Part shown: positions 1 to 10,206 of the stretch, piece after piece
Layout of the letters: each line of letters opens with the position of its first letter
Numbering within the stretch: the first letter of the stretch is position 1
DNA from: Microglena sp. YARC
Lineage: Eukaryota > Chlorophyta > Chlorophyceae > Chlamydomonadales > Chlamydomonadaceae
Reading direction: 5' to 3'
DNA length: 64,000 nucleotides
Assembly (NCBI GenBank): GCA_022414725.1
Contig: CM039462.1
Coordinates: 37,747,186 to 37,811,185, forward strand
Program-made: the position numbers and the translations under genes
Notes under the pieces: generated by a model
The model's database searches: none
The model's input: only the letters and a program-made list of their open reading frames with translations
Told to the model about the DNA's origin: nothing

Positions 1-2015
1 TGGGATCCAAGCCTCCGACCACCAGTTTTGTATTCGACGGGTTTCAACCGGACTGGGGATAAGCTCCTCTGGTGGTTAAGCTCCTCTGGCCAAAGTATAC
101 TGCCTTGGTCGCGTCGTTGAGAGCGTGATCAGCACCTTGCAAGCTAAGGACCTGGCGATCTACTCTGCTTGCAGGTCTGCGATCTGCTGCGTACGTCGTG
201 GTCCTCTCTACCCTCTCGGCCTGTGTAATTACCCGAAGGGGCCAGCCAGAATGCGACTACTCGAGCGCATCAAAGGGCTACTCGTGGCGTGCGTCCAACT
301 TTAGGCTTTTTGTCGGACGAGAATCTGGTATTGTCGGTCTCGTCTATAGATCGTAACGCCAGCGAAGCATAAAAGTGTCTGAAGAAGGGTACCTAGTGTC
401 TGCCGATCTCTGGGATCGAGTCGTTGACCTGTGTACGTGTAGCCCCCGCTCTGTTGCCCGTCGTTGCTGCTGCGTAATTCGGGACTTGTCCAGCTGCAGA
501 TAGCGGAATACGTCTACCATCGAATCGAACAATGCACCCATTTTCCGACCGTCAAATATTTTGGTCGGAGGTCATCAATAAGTCCCTTGCGAAATATTGT
601 ATCGCTCGCGGACAGTGAGGTCTGGTACTTTGCGGGACTGATGGGAATATGTCTGCAGCGACCCCGTGCCTCGTTGGACTGAAATGTTGTGTAGTTTGGG
701 GAGAAGCCTGAGGACCTGTCGTGTAATTGTATTGGCATCCGCAGGTTGTTCGACCTCATCAGCCCGTGTTTCATCCCTAACATAGGGCCGGCTGGCATGC
801 GACTACTCGAGCGCATCAATGGGCTACTCGTTTGTATGAGCGCTATTACTTAGCGCCCTTGATGGAGCACCGATCAGAATTTCTGTCGAGCCACTCCATG
901 GATCAGCTATGAAAAAAAAAGAATCAGAGGGGGCGCCCAATGCGCAAATAAATGTATCTCAACTGCACGGGTAGACCCTGTCGCAGCCGTAGAGCATTGT
1001 TTTCGTAATACCCGTCAAGTATTGCTCTGGTGCTTCGTCGTGCCTCGTCCGACTGCTTATAATGGAGAACGTTACCGGTTCCAACCACGTGTCGGCCTTA
1101 TGTATAGGGAAGACCTCGGTATGAACGTGTCGCTCCGACCCTTGCCAAATATTTTATATCTCTTGGACACCGTAGGGCTCGGTTTATCGTGGAAGAGGGT
1201 TGGATGATTGCGGTAAAACAATTGCAGTGAGATCGAGAATAGCTTTATCGATCCTTCGTGTATGTAGTCGGGTGGAAACAACGGCGTTCGGTACCTCCGT
1301 CAACCAGTTGTGTTTCCGACGTTTTCCCATCGAACTGGGGATTGGGGCCGAAGTAGACTGCCTTCGTTACGTCAACTCGCACCTTGCAAGCTGAGGACCT
1401 GCGACCCTGGCGATCCACTCTGCTTGAAGGTCTGCGGTCGTTGCGATCCGCTACGTCGTCTACCCCCTCGGCCTGTGTTCTGTCTCCCGAAAGGGCCAGC
1501 CGGGGTACTACTACCGTTGGCCAAGAGCATGGGCAATTGTCGGATGAGAGTTCAACTCTCCGACATCCTTCAGCTTGGGGCTCTTTGTCGACTAGAGTTT
1601 AACTCTTCGACAGCGTCGATGGTTCATGCGCGGCGAAGAGAAAGAATCGAAGTCGGAGGGGGGGTAACATGATCTTCGATTATTCATCCCCCTTTCTCCT
1701 GACTGTCGCTTTGGTCCGTGAAGGCATTGCCTTTTGCGACGGCGTTCTGTCTCGCCTCGCTCCACTGCAGGTAGTGGAACCAATATTCCATCGTGTCAGA
1801 CAACGTTCCCGTTTCCAGCGGGCGTAAGAGCACGGAGATCGTCGGACAAGCCCATGCGAAGAAATTCAGTCACTTGTGGGTTGTCAGGTCGGGGACCTTG
1901 CGAAACTCCTATCCAGCTTGATTTTATGGAAGTAATCATGCAGGGAGCGAGTGTGTTGGCGCATGCCACTTCTGTGTAGTCGGGTAAGAGCGACGTTCGT
2001 TACCGAAAATATTTC
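1..2015 (-). pseudogene. Decayed chromovirus gag relics, two tandem copies of one deletion derivative
   Basis: Positions 1-150 align with the protease-upstream region of element A (13440-13560), then jump directly to sequence matching A's gag C-terminus (about 14430-14560). The stretch 440-1290 follows A's capsid-coding region: a minus-strand reading frame at 344-541 resembles the FRYLQLD motif of A's Gag. The same series starts again at about 1300 with the same internal junction (1380-1400) and runs to about 2010. No intact frame remains. I infer two copies of an internally deleted gag derivative related to element A. The match is clear by eye but percent identity was not computed. Confidence 0.7.
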
Positions 2016-2028
2016 CGAAATATTTCAT

Positions 2029-2056
2029 TATGAATATATAATATATATATATAATA
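2029..2056. repeat. AT-rich simple repeat
   Basis: A short run of alternating A and T separates the two gag relics from the sequence to the right. It is a simple repeat with no coding potential. Confidence 0.8.
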
Positions 2057-2435
2057 GGGCCAGGTAGCCTGGGACGATCTGTTGGAATCTGATGTTCCGT
2101 CGTAATCTGTGGTGATATGGCGTGCTATCGGGTCGCAAAATACTTAGAAGCATTTGCGTGGAATTGCGCGGCTATGGCGGGCCATGACCTGGCGAAATCT
2201 GTCAATTTGATGAAACTGTCGGAATATGGCTAGGTCGGAAATCGTTGACTGTGACAGAACGTCGGACCCGCGTCGGACACTCCTGAGTGCTGTGCCTGAT
2301 TGGGCGACACGTGTAGCAACTTGTGCTGAGGTTGTCGGAAAAGGGCACGTGGCCCGCCGGCAGAGTCAATCGGGCTGTATGAGCCCGTCGCTTTATGAGA
2401 AATCATTCTCATACGTCGGAGGCTCCTTGGGCCTG

Positions 2436-2566
2436 TCGGGGGCAGAACGCCATCCCTCAGGCCCGAAGGTCCTGGCGTTGGGGCAGAAAGCCATCCCACA
2501 GGCCCGAAGGTCCTGGCGTCGGGGCAGAATGCCATACTCAGGCCCGAATGTCCAGGCGTCAGCTCC
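2436..2566. repeat. Tandem repeat, about 45 bp x 3
   Basis: Three imperfect tandem units each contain a GGGGCAGAA-CCAT core followed by CAGGCCCGAAGGTCC. Minus-strand translation gives repeated peptide text, but this lies in a decayed gag N-terminal relic and is probably non-functional. Confidence 0.8.
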
Positions 2567-2579
2567 AATTGGGGTCCGT

Positions 2580-3960
2580 GGCCGAAGACATATGATCGAC
2601 ATTTGAGCGACGTTTAAGAGACATTTGAGCGACGACATGCCTCCCTCAAATTGGGAGGATGCGTGGGCTGCGTCGTCGGCGTCGGCGTTGGGCGTGGCGG
2701 GCGTTGGAAGTGCCATGCGTCGGGGTGGCGGTAGGCGCACCCGAGGATGCACCAAGACCGGCCAGGCCCGCAACCAGCAGAGGTTGCAGCGTGCCGACAG
2801 ACAAAGATGATCTTTCGCCGACGGATCCTGCGTCGCCGCGAGGCCGCTGTCAGGCTCGGTGTCAGATGACGTAATCCCTTCAAAGTTGGTGCTGACTACC
2901 GACGTCGTCGGCTGCTCAGCAGCGGCGTCGGTGCCTGTGGTTGGAACTTTGCGGGGAGTCATTCTGCACAGGCGACGACACAAGTAAGTAGGCTGGACAG
3001 AGATGAAAGGTGGGCGACAGAGGAGGTATAATACTCGCAACTCTAGCAAGCCAGACAATCAGATGTACCAGTGACTTGCAAAATTTGTGAGCGTAACGAG
3101 CTGAAAAGGCCTCAAGCGTAACTGTAAAAACGAGTTCGTCCAGAATACGATGAGGGAGACTAGCTAGCACGGCGGCAGAGGCCCGGACAGCAGGACAGGC
3201 AAGGACAACGACAACGACGAATCGAATTGCGCGGCAGGATGAGCAAGATAAAAGGTGTAAAGCACCAATGTTAGATGCAGCAAGCACTGAGAACAGCAAG
3301 ACAGACTCGTGAGGTACGTTAATTAAAGCAGGTATGGCTCAGGTGTCAACTGGAGCCGATGCTGTGCAATGGAACAAACCGCGAGGTTAAAGCTCACGAA
3401 TGTAGCCTTAGAGGCTATGACCAGAAGGCCAGGATGCGTCGTTGAGAATCGAGGGCGTAGGCCATGCAAGGTCAGGGCAGGCTATGGGAGAACGCCCATG
3501 CAAGACAGGCCAATTGCAGCACAGGGCGGGTCGAACCTGACAAATTCTACAGCGACACAGACAGGGTCGGTACCGAGTGCGAGCAGTGAAATCAGGGCGA
3601 AAGGAAAGTGCACAAACAATCAGGCATTGCATGCATGCACCATGGAGGCAGGATGACCAAGCGAAGTACGAAATTACTCGCAAGGACAGTCAAGGCTGGC
3701 CCGAAGCCTCTGCTGCTTGATGGACCGTTAGAGTAAAACGCGCACAAGAATTGCGCTAATTAAGCGTAGACCAAGAGGTCAGAACGTGGCGTGTAATATT
3801 GAGGTCGTAAGCCATGCAAGGTGGGCTAGACCGGAGATAAGGCAGGGCTAGCCATGCAGAACAGAGAAAACTCACTCTGACACCAATGCGAGACAGTAAT
3901 CCAGTGCGACACCGCGCGGCGTCAGGGTACAAAGCAATATTATATAGTGTTATTTATTCT
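2580..3960 (-). pseudogene. Relic of chromovirus gag N-terminus and 5' leader
   Basis: On the minus strand, 2800-3010 encodes text close to the start of element A's Gag (LCRM..., a VVSTNFEGITSSDTEPD-like stretch against A's VVDTNPEGMASSDTEPD), with frame breaks. The stretch 3060-3700 aligns with A's leader (17640-18300), including the GGAGCCGATGCTG segment. A second leader-like block at 3745-3900 repeats the one at 3400-3530, so the leader is partly duplicated. No LTR could be identified at this end. Confidence 0.65.
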
Positions 3961-4121
3961 CTACCGGTAATACAGGCTCTAAAATCATAAAACACAGCCG
4001 ACCCCTACTCATAAAGGACTTTTCGGGCACTTTTGGGCACATGGCTGGCCTACAGGTACCATGTAGAATGAGGGAATGCATATTTTGAGGGGGTCCAAGG
4101 TCTCAAAACGTTGGCATTAAT

Positions 4122-4124
<3 letters not shown>

Positions 4125-4166
<42 letters not shown>

Positions 4167-4172
4167 ACACAA
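4125..4172. repeat. Poly-C and (CA)n tract
   Basis: About 30 consecutive C are followed by about nine CA units. The surrounding stretch 3961-4247 holds no gene that I can recognise. Confidence 0.9.
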
Positions 4173-4247
4173 CCTACCAAATAATTGTGGGCATTGAGTT
4201 GATGTGGGTCAGAAGGCGCTAGACAGTGATTTTTACAGTGATTTTTT

Positions 4248-4415
4248 CACATCTGAATGTGGGGTTTTAGTTCCTAGCTTTGTGGTTTTAGGCCTCCTCC
4301 AGGGACAGCGATTTAGTGCTTTCTGTAGCTTTTTGTAGCTTGTGTAGCTTTTTGGGGCCATTGTGGGCTATAAAAAACCTTTTTATAAACGAAAAACGGG
4401 GTCAAAACGGGGTCA
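4248..4415 (+). repeat. Dispersed repeat, copy 1
   Basis: Shares a GGTTTTAGGCCTCC core, the CCAGGGACAGCG block, a TAGCTTT-rich stretch and a GGTC-AAAAC end with 38478-38642. The two copies are in the same orientation and clearly diverged. Nothing in them is coding. They may be fragments of an unrecognised mobile element. Confidence 0.6.
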
Positions 4416-5382
4416 AAACGGGGTCAAAACTAGCAACCGCTATATAAAGCGGAAATAAAAATCACTGACATTTAACAATCCCAACAGCCCAGGCCTGGAT
4501 TCCCTTGAGCAGAATTCCCTGGATTATTTACTTTACTTTACTTCACTAAAACTTTACTTCACACACGAAATGTGACAAAATGTGATTATTTACTTTACTT
4601 TACTTCACTAAAACTTTACTTCACAAAATGTGAATTCATTCCTTCGAGAGTTCATTCCTTCCTGGGTTTATGTATTTATATATTTCATTCTTTCATTTGT
4701 GGGTTGTATTCATTTTCGTTTATACATTTGCATTCGTTCCAAGCAAACTATGCAGGCCCTTGTATGCAGGCCCTAGCTGTGAGTCTCTTCCCCTCCCCAG
4801 AGATCAAGGCACTCGAAAGCCTACCCCTCACCTGTGGCTCACAGCCATATCTCATAGCTTCGAGCCCTTTGATCGCTGTCGGAGCTTCCCATCGACCAAT
4901 CCTCTACCCTAACAATGCTCGACCTGTCTTACCGTTCCCCGATCACTTTATCGAGCTCGGGAGCTCGCATTTTAGATTTGAGCGTCCCCATCTAACCCGA
5001 CGACCAGCAATTAACGGCAATCGATTCTCACCGTTGGGAGCTCACCATCCCAACCAGGGCCCTCAGCCAGGGCCCTCAGCCAGGGCCTGGCCACCCGCCT
5101 CCTGGCCCGTGCAACTTCCTCTTGGCGCGCCATTTCTCGATCTACTATTCTCGAAAACTCTAAAGAGCTTTCTCACAACAAAACTCCAAGCCTTCGACCG
5201 ACCTGCTCTCAGATTATCTTATCCCTGATAGAGGAAGTTAGAAAGTACCCCAGGGCCGGAAGTACAAATAAAGTTGGAATGACGGTCGGATAAACGATAA
5301 ACGGTCGCCCCTTGGTGTAGCAAAGCAAAGCAAAGCAGTACGCCAATTCGGCGTGATTAAGGAAGCTGTCCAAAGGGGGTCC
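4416..5382. other. Non-coding stretch with a short tandem repeat
   Basis: About 60 bp is repeated twice at 4523-4623 (core TTTACTTTACTTCACTAAAA). A 218-codon open frame at 4572-5228 on the plus strand has no recognisable domain, begins inside the tandem repeat and has compositional bias, so I do not call it a gene. An AATAAA lies near 5265. Nothing else is recognised. Confidence 0.5.
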
Positions 5383-5387
5383 TCGAA

Positions 5388-5692
5388 TATCAGCTTAGAC
5401 ACTTCAAGAGTGGAGAGATACTCGCAGCGGTCAAACGCGCCAATCTTTTAACGCAAGATGAGAATGATTAAAGCGACTGGGGACACACATTAGACACCAG
5501 CTTCCTGTTAGCTGCGTCACCGGTCTAGCCTGCACCCTGTTAGGTTCCTGGCTGCCACCCCCTTTCACCACTGGTGCCCCTTGATGGGTCTCCTGTGCTT
5601 GTAATGCTATTCTCGTCTCCGTGTATAGATTGGTGCGTCTGTTCCGCTGCTTTCATCTCTGTCTACTCTACGGAGTGCATACAAGCTGATAG
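5388..5692 (-). repeat. Left (3') LTR of copia copy 1, chimeric
   Basis: The first about 120 bp (5388-5508) repeat the start of the right LTR (8396-8520). From about 5510 the sequence switches to an inverted copy of the other subfamily's LTR (the one at 57134 and 59283), ending in AAGCTGATA at 5692. The result is an LTR-sized block that still begins TATCAGC and ends GCTGATA but is internally head-to-head. Confidence 0.75.
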
Positions 5693-6575
5693 GAACTAAG
5701 AGTCAGAAACCATCAAGACGCTATAACGGTGGTCTGAATTAATTACTACCTTCCACCAAAACCAAGAAAGACAGCTGAAAGGAAGCTGCCTAAACAAAGC
5801 GTCGTTACGCTCCACCAATCTAGACTACCCTATAAGACAGTTCAGGAGGTGCTGAGGAATAGGCACCCACACATAGGGCCATGTTAACCTACGTATGAGA
5901 ACCATCAGCACCATGAGTTTGACAGCTTAGTGGAAGTAAAGATATATGCACCCACATAAAGGTAGTTAATCCCCATGTGCGCAACATTTGTATCAGCAGT
6001 AGCAGGTAGTACAGCCCCCAGTGCAGCACTACTGCAGCACTACTGCAGCACTACTGCCTGGTTGAACAGGGTCGGCTTTCTTTGCCTCTAAATCAATGAA
6101 TCCTGGGGTTGACTGTAACACCCCAGCCATACGCAGTATCAGAGCCAGACCAGTGTTCAAGATCATCACTCACTCCACGTGACGGCTAAATCATCGCAAT
6201 GCCTTGTCCGGTGTAAACCACCAGGGACGACAGGAGGCGAAGGGATCAACAACGCCTGAAGCCATCCGGAAAGGTGGACGGGGGGTGGCGACTATTAGAC
6301 AGCGGACCTATGACAGGCTCCACTATGACCTGAGGCCGATCAAATCCTAGAGCTTCACCGACGGAACGTGGCGCAGAGGAGGGCCTGGCGACCCCCTGAG
6401 ATTCAGGTAAATTAAAATTCGGAAATACAACTCCCACCCGCCCTAAAAATTCACACACAATACAGCATGATCAGTCCCTGGTCTGGGATGCAATCTGGAT
6501 ACATCCCAGCCAGGACAGCCATCAATAATTGGGGTTGCTAAAGGGCGTAGGGAATTACCGGCGACACGTAACATA

Positions 6576-7058
6576 TCACCGTTTGATGACAGGAGGGATG
6601 CAAGCTGGCACAGGGACCCATACGAATGGGAGAGCCCAGCCAGGAAGACAGTTTAGAACTGAACTGGATATAGAGAGTACATCACTACTCTCTACTACCT
6701 GGCGCAACATCGGAACCCAAATATAATAACCCTTACTCACCAGGGAATTCCCAACCAGTCTACCAAATAACGCCCTTTCGACTAGCTTGTTGCATTTCTT
6801 CCCATTTACTAAGGTGACATAGCAAGGGCAACCAAACACACGCAACAACGACACATCAGGTAGAACCCCAAAGAACAACTCGTATAGAGTCTTGTCACCC
6901 TGATTAGGCAGCCGATTTCGAAAGTAACAAGCACTGAGAAAGGCATAGGGCCAAAAAGACTTAGCTAGCTTAGACTCCAAGTGGATACTCCTAGCTATGT
7001 TCTGCAATACCCCATTGTACCTCTCCACAATTGCGTTCTGCTGAGCAGTGTATACCAT
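6576..7058 (-). pseudogene. Ty1/copia integrase core fragment
   Basis: A 160-residue minus-strand frame begins at the end of the integrase catalytic core: an AQQNAIVERYN motif (family: PQQNGVxERxN, containing the catalytic Glu), then ARSIHL, FWPYAFLSACYFRNRLP, TLYELFFGVLPDVSLLRVFGC, and a KGYYIW segment typical of the copia integrase C-terminus. The two upstream catalytic Asp residues and the zinc-binding N-terminus are not present in frame. The fragment is bordered by stops and there is no RT downstream. It is certainly copia-like, and probably not functional alone. Copies 2 and 3 carry the same segment in worse condition. Confidence 0.85.
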
Positions 7059-7782
7059 CGATAATCATGCACAGCACCAACCGATTTCAACCATTACTCG
7101 ATACCACTTAACTAAAAAATCCTAAGCCCTATCAGAACTCAAACACTTGAACACAAACCCATGTAGCTAAGGCATACACCTAAGGAGGGCACCCAGGGGA
7201 AGGACCAGGGGCACGGTAAGACAAAGAACGCGACCTCTGTCGAACCACGGAACGCACCCAGGGGTCCCAAGGATCCTAAGAGAGAAAAATATCCACCAAG
7301 AAATCATGCCAAAGAACCTCCACGGCCGCTGGACTAGGGCCAGGACGGCGTCCACGTCGGCCTCCAGCATGGGCGATGACTGGCGCTGCGAAACCTGGGA
7401 TCACAGAAGGTGGGGAAGCGTTAGGGCTAAGTCGAGATTTGAGGTATGGGAAAAAGGAGACGAGGATGAAAGTGCAGCAAGTCGCCAATCGCAAGGGCAG
7501 AAAATCGCAAATCGCAAGGGCAGAATTCGAAAATTTATCGCTAGGATGCGAAGAGCAGAGCCGAGGCATGTAAAGGTCCTAATATCCCGCCGTCGACGAT
7601 CAGTCAATCCCAAATCCCCCCCTCTATCGCTCGACTTACCCGGGTGGGGGGTAGAGGGAGCAGCACCCGTAGTGGTGCTGACCATACCCCCCTGCTTCCT
7701 ACCACCTCCAGAATCCCCAGGTCCAGACGCGTAGGTCGTTCTCCTCTGGCGAACCCTATGGCAGTGCCGGCGATCCGCCAGA

Positions 7783-7890
7783 TAGAGCTGATGATCCGCC
7801 AGATAGAGCTGATTACCCGCCAGATAGAGCTGATGATCCGCCAGATAGAGCAGATGATCCGACAGATAGAGCTGATGATCCTCCAGAAGG
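7783..7890. repeat. 21-bp tandem repeat x 5 within copia copy 1
   Basis: The unit is CAGATAGAGCTGATGATCCGC with small variations. It is a multiple of three, so each minus-strand frame gives a seven-residue peptide repeat. Copies 2 and 3 have a single shortened unit at this place, so the array expanded in copy 1 only. Confidence 0.9.
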
Positions 7891-8395
7891 TAGCACAGAG
7901 CCACTAGAGCGCAAGCTCATGCCAGTAGCCGACCGTCGGCTGGGCAGAGCAAAGGGGGTCACAAACGACGTAGACATCAGCAGGGAGCTTGGTCGGCTTG
8001 GCAAACTCCGGTTCCGCAGGCAGAGCCGCAAACACCGGAGAAATGGTAGCGACGTCAAGGACGCGAGCAGACGAAGACAGGGTATCTCCACCGATGTCCA
8101 GGCTAGTCGCCGACTTGAGTCTGCACGTCACAGTCATCTACGACAGACGGGAGGAGGCGACAGACGGCAGGGGAGGAAAAGGAAGAGAAGATGGAGGAAT
8201 GACTGGGGGGGTTACTTCCACGATGGCGGAAGGATTCTCACCAATGCAAGCAGAGGCCGAAGGGGTGTGCACATCCACCAGCCGATTCGTCGTCATTGCA
8301 GGACTTCGGAACTTCCAGAATGAAGCACAGAAGCCAAGGAGAGGACGACGTAGAAGATGCATTAAGCAGTGGTTACCATGATGAGCCCAATGACC

Positions 8396-8731
8396 TATCA
8401 GCTTAGACACTTCAAGAGTGGAGAGATACTCGCAGCGGTCAAACGCGCCAATCTTTTAACGCAAGATGAGAATGATTAAAGCGACTGCGCTGGGGACACA
8501 CATTAGACACCAGCGGTGGAAGGGGCGGATACCTGGAACCTAACCAGGGTACAGGCTATACAGCGCGTGTCAGGGGACCAGGGGACGCAGCCCACCTGGA
8601 GCTGTCACCGTGTCATGAAGGATGACACAGTCTACAGGAAGCTGTTACTATCTACAGCTATAGTTGTAAGGAATTACAGAAGTAGTCACCAAGACATAAA
8701 ACGATCGAGTGAACCGCAATTGATGCTGATA
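8396..8731 (-). repeat. Right (5') LTR of copia copy 1
   Basis: A 336-bp LTR beginning TATCAGC and ending GCTGATA, followed by the target duplication TCGAA. Read on the minus strand, the base pairs just inside the LTR are GGTCATTGGGCTC. In copies 2 and 3 the same place reads GGTTATACGGCCC. Both resemble the anticodon-arm type primer site (GGTTATGGGCCC) known from Drosophila copia. Confidence 0.75.
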
Positions 8732-8953
8732 TCGAACAACACCATCAAACCGGGGGCGCACAGACCATGAGGTGACCATGTGAATGACTAAATCATTATA
8801 GGCAGGAGCTGCTGGGAAGGTGCAGACTAAACTAGGTAGTCCAGCAAGGGTAGCAGGTTAAAGACATGAGGTCAGCATACTATCTATTTCTCCCATCACA
8901 CCACGCCCCACCAGGCGTTATCATTATTTCTCCCATGATTAGGAAGCCTATTC
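8732..8953. other. Unique flank containing a 28-bp SINE-tail insertion
   Basis: No gene is seen. At 8897-8924 a 28-bp segment containing ACCACGCCCCACCAGGCG is bracketed by the 12-bp direct repeat TATTTCTCCCAT (8885-8896, 8925-8936). The same 25-bp core is the 3' tail of the SINE at 40200-40413, so this is best read as an extremely 5'-truncated retroposed copy. Confidence 0.65.
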
Positions 8954-9298
8954 TGTAACAGCTCAGGATGCTCCTAGCAGCTTGAGGGGTTATCTAGGGA
9001 ACGTGATGCGTGATGTGTGTTAACGGGTATGTCGATATGAGTGAACTAGCAGAACAGGGGAAGGTTTACCTAGGTAGGGATGTCGAGTGGCTTGGAAGGA
9101 ACGTCTTCGTGGAAGGAGTAGAAGGGTTCAGTCCGAGTAGCTCATGTCTATGTACGCAACGTGTGCGTTGTGAGAGATGAGGCAGTACATGGGTATGGTA
9201 CTATATCATGTGCGTTCGTCACGTGGCTTACGGGTACGGTGTACCCGTATGCCTTGCTGGACGGCCAGAGTACCCGTGAAGGGTTCTGTACCGTTACA
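8954..9298 (-). repeat. 3' LTR of element A
   Basis: 345 bp, TGTAACGG...TGTTACA when read on the minus strand. It matches 18359-18703 except at about six positions. Confidence 0.95.
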
Positions 9299-9311
9299 CT
9301 CCCCCCCCTCC
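9299..9311 (-). promoter_or_regulatory. Polypurine tract of element A
   Basis: Reads GGAGGGGGGGGAG on the minus strand, directly abutting the 3' LTR. This is the expected RNase H-resistant plus-strand primer. Element B has the same tract with one G fewer at 59948-59959. Confidence 0.9.
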
Positions 9312-9579
9312 AGAAGAGATGCGGACCCCGCATCTATCTGATCGTAATAAAGGGGGGATGTGAATACCAGTCGTAGTCGTATGTGCCGTGCTCAAAATAT
9401 ACTTGATGAATCAAGTTGGTTTCGGAGAGAAACATTTAACATCCCTTTTGAGTACTCCGGGAAAGATAGCTTTATGAATAAAGCAATCTGACCGCCATGT
9501 TGTATGCGTCGAGTGCGATGGGTTGGTGATGGGCCCGTCTTTTCGACGTACGTCGGGACATAACGGGCGTAACACGTGA

Positions 9580-10206
9580 TTACCATGCATCGACGATGTG
9601 AAGGGCACTTTTCTTGACCGCCTTGGCGAGTTCCCAAGTGTCTTGCTCAATACCGAAGTCTTGCCATCGGACCAAGTATTCGAGACGTCGTTTGTTGGAA
9701 GTGCCTATGACACGCAACTTCTCGCGCATGATGCATTGGATATTCCAAATAGGAGCGATGTCGGAGTCGAACTCAAGCGGTTGTCCAACATGGACAACGC
9801 CATCGGAGCGCCAATGCTTGATCAAACCCACGTGAAACACGGGGTGGATGCGCATCATCTTGGGCAAAGCCAAGCGGCACGCCGTGACTTGCCGGACGAC
9901 TCCGGTGACCTCGTCGCGTGGACCAATGCATTCCGTAATCGTATAGGGGCCAACAAAACGAGGCGTAAATTTTGGTTTACCCGTTGCCTTGAACTTCATA
10001 TTGCGGGTGGACAAGAGAACTTGATCACCAAGGTTGAAGAAAATCTCCGTTCGTCGTTTATCGTAATGGGCTTTCTGCCGATCCTGAGCGGCTTGCATGC
10101 ATGCCTTGCATTGATCTTGTCGTTCAATGTGATCGGCCCACCAATTGTTTTCGATTCGACTTCTGCCTTGAGCGGCGTCGTAGGGTCGTAACCAAGGTAC
10201 GCCCAA
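9580..10206 (-). pseudogene. Integrase C-terminus and chromodomain, element A
   Basis: Continues the integrase of the preceding frame after a frameshift near 10200. It contains the ADHIERQDQCK and QVLLSTRNMKFKATG segments, the GPY motif (FVGPYTITE), HPVFHVGLIKHW, and at the C-terminus a chromodomain (RLEYLVRWQDFG, then EQDTWE, with the aromatic-cage type residues Y, W and W). Chromodomains of this kind bind methylated histone tails and direct integration into heterochromatin. Stops follow at the end as expected. Confidence 0.85.

Larger units (their letters stand above)
5388..8731 (-). mobile_element. Ty1/copia-family LTR element, copy 1 (non-autonomous)
   Basis: Bounded by the 5-bp target duplication TCGAA (5383-5387 and 8732-8736). 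Both ends carry the terminal inverted motif TATCAGC / GCTGATA instead of TG/CA. The interior (about 2.7 kb) keeps a copia-type integrase segment on the minus strand but no reverse transcriptase or RNase H that I can find, so it would need enzymes supplied in trans. It shares most of its interior with the copies at 57134-59580 and 60023 to the window end, and is the more diverged of the three. Confidence 0.85.

Noticed and set aside
2226..2606. 126-codon plus-strand frame over the 45-bp repeats
   Set aside because: Opposite strand of a gag relic; the frame exists only because the repeat length keeps it open.
4572..5228. 218-codon plus-strand frame
   Set aside because: Begins in a tandem repeat, has no domain or relative, and lies next to mobile elements; no support for a gene.
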